DNA of 64,000 nucleotides from Prevotella sp. (GTDB lineage Bacteria; Bacteroidota; Bacteroidia; Bacteroidales; Bacteroidaceae): NCBI GenBank assembly GCA_017475265.1, contig JAFVFY010000069.1, positions 62,001 to 126,000 of the forward strand, read 5' to 3'. Shown piece by piece: positions 51,365 to 58,732 of this stretch (position 1 is its first letter; each line of letters starts with the position of its first letter). The notes under the pieces were generated by a model. It saw only the letters and a program-made list of their open reading frames with translations, ran no database searches and was not told where the DNA came from. The position numbers and the translations under genes were made by a program.

Positions 51365-51863
51365 AAATCATTCGTTTAATTAGACTGTAAGTTTTCGGTT
51401 GTTCCCTCTTCTGCTCCAGATAGCACATATATAGTTCCCGGGGTGTGCTCCCTTCACAGAGGTCGGGCATATATTCCGTTTGTGCGGTTGCAGTTGTCAT
51501 TTGTGGCGTTTCGGGTGTTTCCTCGTTTACGAATAAGAACAGGCCGATGAGGAAGACGGCAGCCATCGACGTGACTGTACGCAGGGCTATCACCCATGCT
51601 GGCGTGCTTTTCGTCACAGGCTTATCGATGCCCTTCACGACGGCGAAACTTTGAAACACCTCGATGTAGGGCTTCAGGTCGTCGGGGATGTAACGCTCAG
51701 AGGCATTACCTACTATGCAACGCTCGGAGGCGTTACCCACTATGCAACGCTTGGAAGCGTTGCCTACTGAGAAGTACTCGTAGAGCGTCTGTTCCTCCTC
51801 CAATGTCGTTTCCGCATTGAGGAATCGCTCTATCAACTGTCGTATGTTGTTTTCGTTCATCAT
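51348..51863 (-). CDS. Anti-sigma-factor-like membrane protein (second ECF operon), repeat-expanded
   Basis: A 171-residue protein paralogous to the one at 48120. Residues 1-30 have ERFLNAETTLEEEQTLYEYF. The membrane helix is VIALRTVTSMAAVFLIGLFLF. Where the paralogue reads RQDDIPEDLRP, this one reads FSVGNASKRCIVGNASERC, then IVGNASERYIPDDLKP. Three family C repeats (51690-51768) therefore insert about 26 residues in the loop. The start overlaps nothing; 46 bp separate it from the sigma gene upstream. Confidence 0.75.
   Translation of the reverse strand: MMNENNIRQLIERFLNAETTLEEEQTLYEYFSVGNASKRCIVGNASERCIVGNASERYIPDDLKPYIEVFQSFAVVKGIDKPVTKSTPAWVIALRTVTSMAAVFLIGLFLFVNEETPETPQMTTATAQTEYMPDLCEGSTPRELYMCYLEQKREQPKTYSLIKRMIYENEH
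51690..51768. repeat. Family C repeats, three copies in the anti-sigma-like gene
   Basis: Three units of AACGCTCGGAGGCGTT type with ACCCACTATGC spacers (period 26-27 nt) give VGNASKRCI, VGNASERCI and VGNASERYI. The gapped comparison with the paralogue at 48120 marks the insertion borders. Confidence 0.92.
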
Positions 51864-51909
51864 CCTTTTGCAATGGGGAATCCACCTTAATCCATTAATC
51901 TATGGTCGT

Positions 51910-52389
51910 TTAATCTGTGGTCATTATTCTTGTAAATTGTTCGAGAATACTTCTTCGTGCCCTGCTGAGCGACTGTCTGACGGCAGACTCGCTGGTTCCG
52001 ATGAGGCTAGCGATGTCGGCCATCGACATGTCCTGCATGTGTCGCAGCCGGAGTACGGTTTGCTGCATTGTTGGCAGGGCATCAACCAGTGCCATCATGC
52101 GGTCTATCTGTTCGTTGTTAGTTGTTTCTGTTTCGTCGGCTATGTCATCCTTGCCAATGTCAACCATCACCTGTTTTCGCCTGACCTTGCTCAGACAGAG
52201 GTTGCGGACGACTATCCGGGCGAATCCGCGAACATTCCTTATCGGCTCGTCGCGCAGCTGCCACAGGCGCAGCAGGGCATCCTGCACCACGTCCTCAGCT
52301 TCCTCGTCGCTGCCCAGAACACCTCTGGCAACGCCTACCAGCATCGGCCGCATGGCCTGCACCTCGTCCTTGAATGTCTCTGTCGTCAT
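51910..52389 (-). CDS. ECF RNA polymerase sigma factor (second operon)
   Basis: A 159-residue sigma-70 factor with region 2 SDEEAEDVVQDALLRLWQLR, the ARIVVRNLCLSKVRRKQ bridge, and region 4 ADIASLIGTSESAVRQSLSR. It is highly similar to the sigma factor at 48592, and the two operons seem to be ancient duplicates. It would drive its own operon together with unknown targets. Confidence 0.92.
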   Translation of the reverse strand: MTTETFKDEVQAMRPMLVGVARGVLGSDEEAEDVVQDALLRLWQLRDEPIRNVRGFARIVVRNLCLSKVRRKQVMVDIGKDDIADETETTNNEQIDRMMALVDALPTMQQTVLRLRHMQDMSMADIASLIGTSESAVRQSLSRARRSILEQFTRIMTTD

Positions 52390-52460
52390 GCTTTTTCGTC
52401 GTTCTTTTGTCTATATGACGCAAAAGCCTTCGTTTTGTGACATGAAAAAGAGAAAAAAGT

Positions 52461-53357
52461 TTACTTGAATACGATCATGTCCGCCAATTGCAGGAAGTAG
52501 TCGTTCGACCAGATGTCGAGTTCGCGGGGGTCATCAATGAAACCTGTTACATCTTGCTTGACCAACTCAATATCAGAAGTCGAAAGCTTTTCGCGGAGCA
52601 AGCGCATAAACTCTTCCTTTTCCACCATCTCGCCGCTGAACTCACGAATCCGCTCTTGGAGGTGCTGGTAGTCCAAAGGTATCTGATGGCGCACATACCA
52701 CTCAAAGTCATACCAGTCACGACCCTTGATTCTCCGCTGCCAGGCACGATAGACCAACGCGTGCATCTTGCCGGCATAGAGATAAGGCAGCGTAAAGCAG
52801 CGTGCCATAAAAGTATATGGTCGTACGAGCATCTTCTGCTCCGTCTCGAAAGCCAAGGGAGGGTCGATGTCCAGTTCTATCTTCACCTTGACGGTCTTCT
52901 TGGTCTGGAACTTGGACTTCGTCCGAGCCTGTTCACGCTCGGCAGAGTCTAAGCGAGTTTGACTCTGCTCTCGCTTAATCACAGCCTTGATGTCGTATGC
53001 TTCGGTGTTCTCCTTCAGGAACGCCGACTCTACCCGTCCGAATATCTTCTTCTCCTTCTTCACGATATTTACCTCATGGCCAGCCAACTTAAACTCCTCG
53101 ATGATAGAGGGGAAATAGTCTTCCAAGTGAACGTCAACCCGCTTCTCTACCAGAGAGAAGTCCATATCCTCAGAGAAGCGTGGCAGGTTATGGAAGATGC
53201 GCAGACAAGTGCCGCCATAGAAGGCCGCATGCTGGAAAAAGCCGCCTCGGTGGAGTCCTGCCAGGGCTATGCGCTGCATCACCTCTTGTTCTACATTTGG
53301 GGTGGCGGTGCCCACTCTCTCGGCACGTTCAGCCACCATTTCGTCATATAAACTCAT
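52461..53357 (-). CDS. abiEii: AbiEii-type nucleotidyltransferase toxin
   Basis: A 298-residue toxin of a type IV toxin-antitoxin (abortive infection AbiE) system. The nucleotidyltransferase core is FYGGTCLRIFHNLPRFSEDM followed by DFSL (GG..L and the DxD pair), with IKREQS and YAGKMHALVYRAWQRRIKGR further on (the Lys-rich, substrate-side segment). AbiEii proteins transfer nucleotides to tRNA or other targets and arrest growth until the cognate AbiEi relieves them. It overlaps the antitoxin gene by 4 nt. Confidence 0.9.
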   Translation of the reverse strand: MSLYDEMVAERAERVGTATPNVEQEVMQRIALAGLHRGGFFQHAAFYGGTCLRIFHNLPRFSEDMDFSLVEKRVDVHLEDYFPSIIEEFKLAGHEVNIVKKEKKIFGRVESAFLKENTEAYDIKAVIKREQSQTRLDSAEREQARTKSKFQTKKTVKVKIELDIDPPLAFETEQKMLVRPYTFMARCFTLPYLYAGKMHALVYRAWQRRIKGRDWYDFEWYVRHQIPLDYQHLQERIREFSGEMVEKEEFMRLLREKLSTSDIELVKQDVTGFIDDPRELDIWSNDYFLQLADMIVFK

Positions 53358-53986
53358 AGCTTCTTGATAATCTTAATTAGGTTGTTTAATATTTGTTCCT
53401 TTCTGCCTGTCTTGGCACAGGCTTCTATAGTGCTGACATCAAAGTCGGCCAATGCATCCACGTCGAAGCGTATGTCTTCTTCCAAGTATTGCTCCAGCCG
53501 GACGACAGACTGCGACGGCAGGTAGGAGTCGTAAAGGATAGCATCGCAAAGTGCCTTTTCAGGACTGGCCATCAGGCAATATACGCCATTCTCCTCTACG
53601 CTCCTGATACCGATGGAGAAATAGTCGGGCTTCACCTGATAATAGGTGAAACGCCCCAATGAATTCTCAAACATACGGGTGCGCTTGGTGGTGATAGAGG
53701 TCATCGTGAACACACGCTCGGGAATGAGGCCATACCACCTCAAAGCCCATTGCAGCGACACGTAAGAGGGGCCGTAAATATGGTTGGCACATAGACGGAC
53801 GTTGATGGGTTTTCCACTTACCCTTTCATCCACGACATACAATCCGCGTTTTAAACGAATCAGCTGACCGTCCTTTTCCAAGGCATGTATCTTTTTGGAG
53901 GGTGCATAAAGGTCATCAAAACATGACACTAATGTACCCGTTTGTATAGGGATGTTTCCCAATTGAAGTAATGGATTTATTCTCAT
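53354..53986 (-). CDS. abiEi: AbiEi-type antitoxin/autorepressor
   Basis: A 210-residue protein with an N-terminal winged helix (SKKIHALEKDGQLIRLKRGL then YVVDER) and the AbiEi_C region (YGPSYVSLQWALRWYGLIPE, MASPEKALCDAILYDSYLPS). AbiEi neutralises the toxin and represses its own promoter through inverted repeats. A 35-bp palindrome at 54024-54058, upstream of its ATG, is a candidate operator. Confidence 0.88.
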   Translation of the reverse strand: MRINPLLQLGNIPIQTGTLVSCFDDLYAPSKKIHALEKDGQLIRLKRGLYVVDERVSGKPINVRLCANHIYGPSYVSLQWALRWYGLIPERVFTMTSITTKRTRMFENSLGRFTYYQVKPDYFSIGIRSVEENGVYCLMASPEKALCDAILYDSYLPSQSVVRLEQYLEEDIRFDVDALADFDVSTIEACAKTGRKEQILNNLIKIIKKL

Positions 53987-54023
53987 CTTATCAGCAATTT
54001 CGGCTGCAAAGTTAACAAAAACT

Positions 54024-54058
54024 GCACAGAAAAAGAAGGAATTCTTCCTTTTCTGTGC
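54024..54058. promoter_or_regulatory. 35-bp palindrome upstream of abiEi, candidate operator
   Basis: GCACAGAAAA and TTTTCTGTGC flank GAAGGAATTCTTC, with only two unpaired bases. It begins 38 bp before the abiEi ATG and sits just upstream of a TAACTTTG box (54007-54014, minus strand). It could be an AbiEi operator or the terminator of the M56 gene. Confidence 0.55.
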
Positions 54059-54200
54059 AATATTTTATAGTTTTTTTATTATATAGGCGTTAGAGACCTT
54101 CTGCTTGGCTATTGTAATTCTTGTAATAAGCGCAAATCCTGGAGGGAGCATCACTGCGGCCTCCAGAATCACCCAGGGTGTTATTTACTAACTTAAAAAA

Positions 54201-54228
54201 CGGGCTGGCACGGGGGCCTGCCCCTACA
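54201..54228. repeat. Family H repeat between abiEi and the M56 gene
   Basis: CGGGCTGGCACGGGGGCCTG then CCCCTACA; the second copy of the unit found in the anti-sigma-like gene at 48391. It lies immediately after the M56 stop. Confidence 0.8.
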
Positions 54229-54231
54229 TTT

Positions 54232-56340
54232 CTATTGCAGACGGTAGGTGACGGGGATGACGAAATTGCAGCGCACAACGTTACCATTCTGCTTACCAGG
54301 CGACCAGCGGGGCATGGCGTTGACCACACGGATGGCCTCGTCGCGCATGGCCTGCACGCCGGCGTTGTGACCCTCGGCATCCTGACGTTCCTTTTCGGGC
54401 ATCATGGCCGTGACAACCACTGGGCTTGCTCCAGAGCCTTTAGGATTCTCCAAGACCTTGGCGTTCGACAGGCTGCCGTCCTTCTCGATGATGAACTTCA
54501 CCAGTATACGGCCTTGAACGCCGTTCTCTTCTGCCACTTTGGGGTACTTGATGTTTCGTGCAATGAAGCCCATCAGTTCAGCTTCGCCGCCGGGGAAGCT
54601 GGGCATCTGCTCGCAGACATCGAAGATGGGTTCGTCGACTTTAGTGGGCAACGCCTCCGAGCGTTGCAGTGTAGTAGTGGGTAATGCCTCCGAGCGTTGC
54701 AGTACCGTTTCTACTACTGTGGCACCATAGCGGCCTTTATCGCCAAAGACTTTCTTGGCGGGGCCAACATCCATCACCGTTACTGAGGCAATGCTTTCGG
54801 GCTGCAACTGCCCGAACTCCTCGCGTGAGACCTCCTTGCCGTCAACAACGAACAGGTAACCCTTCCCGCTGCCATACACACCATTGAGATGGAGTATGCG
54901 GGCGCGACTGATGCCGCCACCCTCGTTGAGCATCATCTGAGTAAGTTGGCTGTTAGTCAGGCCCGCTGCCTGCTGCCGCTTCACGTAGGAGACAAACTCC
55001 GTGTCGTTCATCTTCCCAGTGCTTTTTGTCAGTTCTCCCGTCACGAGGTTGCAGACGAAACGGTCAGGGTCGGTCTCGTTGAGATGGATTTCGCGCAGGG
55101 CAGTGACGGGCAGGTCGGGGAGTGAACTTTCATCGAACTGCATGCCATCGAGCTGCATGGTGGTCTTTGAAACTTCGAGTGCAATGGAACGGTCGCCGGG
55201 GATGGTCTCCTCCTTGCCGTTGTTGTAGAATTTCACGCTGGGAACATGGCGTATCTGGTAACTATCGCCACGACCGTTGGTGTTCTCATGGAATACGCGC
55301 ACGGCGAGAGTTTGAGGGGATTTGGAATCCCCGCTCGTAGCGATCTGATAGTCCACGACGGTTCGGGCGGTCATGGCCAACGAGACGAGGACAATGGGCA
55401 CGATATAAAGGGCTTTGAGCCAAGCGACCCGTTTTGATTTTGGTTTGAGCATCATAATGATTCGTTTTTTCGTTTTGTGGGTGTTGATGCCGTTAGCGAG
55501 GGCACAGGCCTGAATGCCCGTCGCTTTCTGCATCAGAAGATGGATGTACTGGCTTTCATCGAAGCCGCGTGAGAGGACGGATGCGTCGGCCTCATACTCG
55601 TGGAGAGTACGCAGTTCCTGGCGCAGGAACCACACCACGGGGTTGAACCATTGCAGAGCCGTGAGCACTTCTACGACCACAATGTCGTAGCTATGACGAT
55701 GGCGCACATGTGCCTCTTCGTGGGCAAAGATAGTGGGCAACGCTTCCAAGCGTTGCAGAGGGTCGTAACGCTCGGAGGCGTTCTTGGATAAGCCAAGCGG
55801 CAAAGCCGAGCGACCCACTACTGTGGCACTCCAGTCGGCACGTGACAACACAATAGTGCGCATCCATGAGAACGGAGCAACAGGGGCATCGACTACACAG
55901 ACCCGTGATCCAGAGGTCAGTGTATGCTGTTCACCATTGCGTATCAGCTGGTGAAGTTTCCAATAGCCATGAGCCACATACAGCAAACGGATGAGGATGC
56001 CAGCGAGGAGAATAGCTGCAACAAGCCCCAGCAGCAGACCCTCCCCCAAACCCTCCCTGTGAGGGAGGGGAGTAGTTACATCGTCCGCTGCCATTCCGCT
56101 CAGAAGGTATATACTCTCATCCATCACAGGGAGGGGCAGGGAGAGGGTTTTATGTATGGTGACAACACACAGCGGCAACACTGCCGAAAGGACAATACCG
56201 CCGAGCAGCACGGCACGGTTCAGTGTATGCGTGGTCTCGCGGGCCAGCAGCAACATATAAAAGAGGTAGAACACGGCTATCAGCGCCGCCACCTTCAGGT
56301 CGTAATATATCAAGTCAGTCAGTACCATCAATTCGTGCAA
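54232..56340 (-). CDS. BlaR1/M56-family membrane metalloprotease with TonB C-terminal domain (paralogue 1)
   Basis: A 702-residue sensor-protease. Four membrane helices surround the M56 zinc motif FAHEEAHVRHRH (HExxH), with TLHEYEADASVL supplying the third ligand. The periplasmic part has a plug-like LFVVDGKEVSREEF segment and a TonB domain (IKYPKVAEENGVQGRILVKF). It likely senses an envelope signal and removes the BlaI-type repressor encoded next to it. Repeats sit at four sites: a composite C unit just before HEEAH (55731-55821), two C units before the TonB domain (54642-54702), a family E unit (55314-55336) and family F units (56041-56150). A paralogue is at 61643. Confidence 0.88.
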   Translation of the reverse strand: MHELMVLTDLIYYDLKVAALIAVFYLFYMLLLARETTHTLNRAVLLGGIVLSAVLPLCVVTIHKTLSLPLPVMDESIYLLSGMAADDVTTPLPHREGLGEGLLLGLVAAILLAGILIRLLYVAHGYWKLHQLIRNGEQHTLTSGSRVCVVDAPVAPFSWMRTIVLSRADWSATVVGRSALPLGLSKNASERYDPLQRLEALPTIFAHEEAHVRHRHSYDIVVVEVLTALQWFNPVVWFLRQELRTLHEYEADASVLSRGFDESQYIHLLMQKATGIQACALANGINTHKTKKRIIMMLKPKSKRVAWLKALYIVPIVLVSLAMTARTVVDYQIATSGDSKSPQTLAVRVFHENTNGRGDSYQIRHVPSVKFYNNGKEETIPGDRSIALEVSKTTMQLDGMQFDESSLPDLPVTALREIHLNETDPDRFVCNLVTGELTKSTGKMNDTEFVSYVKRQQAAGLTNSQLTQMMLNEGGGISRARILHLNGVYGSGKGYLFVVDGKEVSREEFGQLQPESIASVTVMDVGPAKKVFGDKGRYGATVVETVLQRSEALPTTTLQRSEALPTKVDEPIFDVCEQMPSFPGGEAELMGFIARNIKYPKVAEENGVQGRILVKFIIEKDGSLSNAKVLENPKGSGASPVVVTAMMPEKERQDAEGHNAGVQAMRDEAIRVVNAMPRWSPGKQNGNVVRCNFVIPVTYRLQ
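54642..54702. repeat. Family C repeats, two copies in M56 paralogue 1
   Basis: Two AACGCCTCCGAGCGTT-type units give LQRSEALPTT and LQRSEALPTK ahead of the TonB domain (IFDVCEQMPSFPGG). The paralogue has AKTEPTSEYEDVFDVVEQMP there and no repeat. Confidence 0.9.
55314..55336. repeat. Family E palindrome in M56 paralogue 1
   Basis: GAGGGGATTTGGAATCCCC (and CTC), encoding SGDSKSPQT after the fourth membrane helix. Confidence 0.75.
55731..55821. repeat. Family C simple and composite repeats next to the M56 zinc site (paralogue 1)
   Basis: A simple unit (55731-55760) and a composite unit (55764-55821) encode VGRSALPLGLSKNASERY and DPLQRLEALPT immediately before FAHEEAH. The composite matches those in cbiG and cbiD. 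Confidence 0.92.
56041..56150. repeat. Family F C/G-rich palindromes in M56 paralogue 1
   Basis: CCCTCCCTGTGAGGGAGGGG (56051-56070) and a nearby GGGAGGGGCAGGGAGAGGG unit (56128-56147) encode LPHREGLGEGLLLG and LSLPLPV in the loop between helices 2 and 3. Confidence 0.75.
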
Positions 56341-56405
56341 TTCGTTTAATTCGTGAAATTCGTGTAATTCGTTGTTGAAAAAGGTATAATTCGTTGTTGA
56401 AAAGA

Positions 56406-56780
56406 TTATGTGTTTTTCCTGTTCTGCAGGATGGTCAGTATTTCATCGATGTCCTCCTGCGTCAGCTCGTCCTCTTCGGCAAAGAACGAGACGAGCGACT
56501 TCACCGAGCCTCCGAAGAATGTGTCCTTCACGTCGTCCATCACCAGTCGGCGGTAGCGCTCGCGGGTCATCAGCGGCGTGTAGACCATCACCTTGCCCGT
56601 CCCGCTCTTCCTTCGCTCCACGTAGCCCTTCTGCTCCATAATCTTCAGGAACGTGGCAATGGTGGTGTAGGCTGGCGGCGGCTCCGGGAACTGTTTCTGA
56701 ATATCGGCCACGCAGGCGCCCCGCTGCATGTCCCACAGGATGTTCATCACCTGTATCTCGCCTTTGGTCAATGTCTTCAT
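56406..56780 (-). CDS. BlaI/MecI-family repressor (pair 1)
   Basis: A 124-residue winged-helix repressor. MKTLTKGEIQVMNILWDMQR, AYTTIATFLKIMEQKGYVER and GKVMVYTPLMTRERYRRL match BlaI/MecI. It ends with an acidic dimerisation tail (EEDELTQEDIDEIL). The frame opens at 56825 through repeat-derived HLLFVIYHLAKR, but MKTLTKGE is the family start. Operators lie upstream (56829-56859), and the adjacent M56 protease would cleave or inactivate it. Confidence 0.93.
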   Translation of the reverse strand: MKTLTKGEIQVMNILWDMQRGACVADIQKQFPEPPPAYTTIATFLKIMEQKGYVERRKSGTGKVMVYTPLMTRERYRRLVMDDVKDTFFGGSVKSLVSFFAEEDELTQEDIDEILTILQNRKNT

Positions 56781-56828
56781 GCGCTTCGCTAAATGATAAA
56801 TGACAAATAGTAAATGATAGGGCAAAAT

Positions 56829-56859
56829 TACTAAGGATTTAGAAAACTAAAGTCTTAGT
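56829..56859. promoter_or_regulatory. BlaI-type operator pair upstream of the first pair
   Basis: TACTAAGGATTTAG (56829-56842) and ACTAAAGTCTTAGT (56846-56859) are imperfect and near-perfect palindromes of the ACTAAA...TTTAGT type also found before the second pair. Confidence 0.65.
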
Positions 56860-57653
56860 AAAACAGAAAAAACACTAAAGAGCCGAATCTTTAACGTTCA
56901 TTCTTAGTAATCCTTCCAGCATTATTAGTAATTAACGTATTCAGCTTTCACAAGTAGGGCGTTCAATTAAACAAGAAAACCCAATAGTGCAGAATAAGAA
57001 AATGTTTAGGTGGTTACACTGAAAAAATGTAAAGAAAAAGTGCAGAAAAAAGTATTCCTTAAAGATGACCATCTAGCGCAAGAAGCTGACCAAACCGACC
57101 GTTTTTTGCAGGAATCGTGCTTTACAGTCCTGCACAAATCACTCTCTTTTGTGCAGAAAACGGCTTAAAATTGCATAAACTTAACATTTCTTTACCCCTA
57201 TTTCGCTTAAAATTGGCGTTTTACGCGGTTGAGAAATACCCCGAAAAAGGGTGTTCGAGGCGTCCGTTGCTGCCTTTTAGCAGCCTACCAGCCAGTCTAA
57301 TGGTAGTAAGTGGGCGGGTTAGCAGTAGTAAGTGGGCTGGTTTACTAATAGAAAAGCATTGGTTTTGTTCAGCAAAAGCTATGGTTTGGTTCAGCAAAAG
57401 CTATGGTTTTTGTTCAGCAAAAGCTATGGTTTGGTTCAGCAAAAGCTATGGTTTTGTTCAACAAGACCGCCCTTTTCGGTGAAAAAAGACAAAAACAAGC
57501 CAGTTTTAGGGGGCAAGTAGCCCATATCTGAGCAGTAGCGTGAAAAACGCGGAAACGCCCCCTGTCAAAACTGGCTCATACGCAATCCACCAAGGAACTC
57601 ATTCAAATAATCGGAATCTCAGAGGGGTCAATGTAAACATTTTTCAGCACGAA
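56860..57653. other. Long gene-free stretch with a 21-23-nt tandem array
   Basis: No reading frame here has family features. The main structure is an array of AGCAAAAGCTATGGTTTTGT (plus TC) units at 57349-57460, five copies with small length changes. Two TAGTAAGTGGGC units occur near 57304 and 57325. The array is a minisatellite of unknown role. Confidence 0.7.
57349..57460. repeat. Tandem array of AGCAAAAGCTATGGTTT units
   Basis: Five units of 21-23 nt, differing only in the length of a T run and one G/T. It lies 190 bp after the end of the third ECF operon. Confidence 0.9.
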
Positions 57654-58073
57654 TCAGTTCCTGACCAACAGGTCGTAACGGATGTGGTCGTCGGAGACAG
57701 GGCGACCGACCACTGGCTGAGGGCATGACGATGCGGGGATTGCAGATCCCCTTGAACGGGCAAATCTCCTTGGACGGGCTGGAGTCTGTACAGCGGGAAT
57801 GACCTGGGCGATAGTATCCTGACGGGGCTGCGGGTCGTGTACCTTAATATATATGGTATCGACAAGAGCCGTCAATGGAGCGTCCAACTGATTAGCACTC
57901 TTTGTCCAGAAGCCAAACACGAAGCCGATGATGGCGGCGGCGGGGATGGCGACAATCCACGTGGGCAGATGGTGGCTGCGGTGGTGGTTCCACGGTTGGA
58001 TGTTCAGCTGCTCGTTCTCTTCGTCGCGCATCTGGCGGGCGGTGCGGACAATGTCTTGTTCAGTGACTTTCAT
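57654..58073 (-). CDS. Anti-sigma-factor-like membrane protein (third ECF operon)
   Basis: A 139-residue protein with a short cytosolic N-terminus (MKVTEQDIVRTARQMRDEEN), one membrane helix (WIVAIPAAAIIGFVFGFW) and a Pro/Arg-rich periplasmic tail. It overlaps the sigma gene by 14 nt. The tail contains a family E palindrome (57733-57751) and a related half unit (57761-57778), encoding FARSRGSAIPASS-type sequence. An anti-sigma function is inferred from position only. Confidence 0.65.
   Translation of the reverse strand: MKVTEQDIVRTARQMRDEENEQLNIQPWNHHRSHHLPTWIVAIPAAAIIGFVFGFWTKSANQLDAPLTALVDTIYIKVHDPQPRQDTIAQVIPAVQTPARPRRFARSRGSAIPASSCPQPVVGRPVSDDHIRYDLLVRN
57733..57778. repeat. Family E units in the third anti-sigma-like gene
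   Basis: GCGGGGATTGCAGATCCCC (57733-57751) and a partial unit CAAATCTCCTTGGACGGG (57761-57778), in frame in the periplasmic tail. Confidence 0.75.
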
Positions 58074-58719
58074 ATTGCTTCAATTGTTGTTTGATGATGT
58101 TCATTGTTTTGTGCAGGCGCGACTTCACCGTGCCTTCAGGTAACTCGGTGATTTGCGCTATCTGGGGGACAGTGAGTTCTTCCTCGTAGTGCAGGGAGAA
58201 GAGCATGGCGTAGGATTCGGGGAGGCTGCGGAGGACTGCGCGGAGGGCATCGTGGAGGAGGGCGGCGTCGAGTTCAAGCTCGATAGCCTCACCCCCGTCC
58301 CCTCTCGCGGAGGAGAGGGGAGTGGTTAGTCCTTCCGCTTGTCCGCTAATGTAATTCTGTTCAGAAATGTATATACTTCCCTCCCCCTCGCGGGAGGGGT
58401 CGGGGGTGAGGCTTGAGAGGGGCAGGGGGTGAGGCCGTCTGTTGTGGTTCTTCCAGAGGTTGTAGGCGATGGTGTATAGCCATGCGCGGAAGCTGCTGCC
58501 CTCGCGGTACGATTCGCGGGCAGCGTAGAGGCGCAGGAAGGTGTCGTGCATGAAGTCGGGGGCAAGGTCGGCATCGTCGCCGAGACGGCGTGCGAAGAAG
58601 CCCTGCAACCGCCGGGCATGACGGTTGTAGAGTTCTTCGAAGGCGCGGTCATTGCCACGGGCCGCCCGAAGCATCAGCTGTTCGTCAGTCTGGGCTGACA
58701 GGCGTAAAGGAATCAGCAT
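58060..58719 (-). CDS. ECF RNA polymerase sigma factor with repeat-expanded linker
   Basis: A 219-residue sigma-70 factor. Region 2: RAFEELYNRHARRLQGFFAR and DFMHDTFLRLYAARESYREG. Region 4: LPESYAMLFSLHYEEELTVPQ and LPEGTVKSRLHKTMNIIKQQ. Most ECF factors have 160-190 residues; the excess comes from family F palindromes (58287-58325 and 58378-58436), giving HPLPLSSLTPDPSREGEGS and LTTPLSSARGDGGE in the linker between regions 2 and 4. The ATG at 58719 was chosen because it begins after the end of the upstream gene's stop region (58733) and gives a typical N-terminus. Confidence 0.88.
   Translation of the reverse strand: MLIPLRLSAQTDEQLMLRAARGNDRAFEELYNRHARRLQGFFARRLGDDADLAPDFMHDTFLRLYAARESYREGSSFRAWLYTIAYNLWKNHNRRPHPLPLSSLTPDPSREGEGSIYISEQNYISGQAEGLTTPLSSARGDGGEAIELELDAALLHDALRAVLRSLPESYAMLFSLHYEEELTVPQIAQITELPEGTVKSRLHKTMNIIKQQLKQYESH
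58287..58436. repeat. Family F palindromes in the ECF sigma linker
   Basis: CCCCGTCCCCTCTCGCGGAG (with GAGAGGGGAG) and CCCTCCCCCTCGCGGGAGGG (with GTCGGGGGTGAGG), separated by A/T-rich sequence. Both are in frame. Confidence 0.85.
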
Positions 58720-58732
58720 GATTACAATTCGT

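Noticed and set aside
57117-57482. Open frame across the AGCAAAAGCTATGG array
   Set aside because: Its length comes from the tandem array. There is no family resemblance, no ribosome binding site and no conserved motif.
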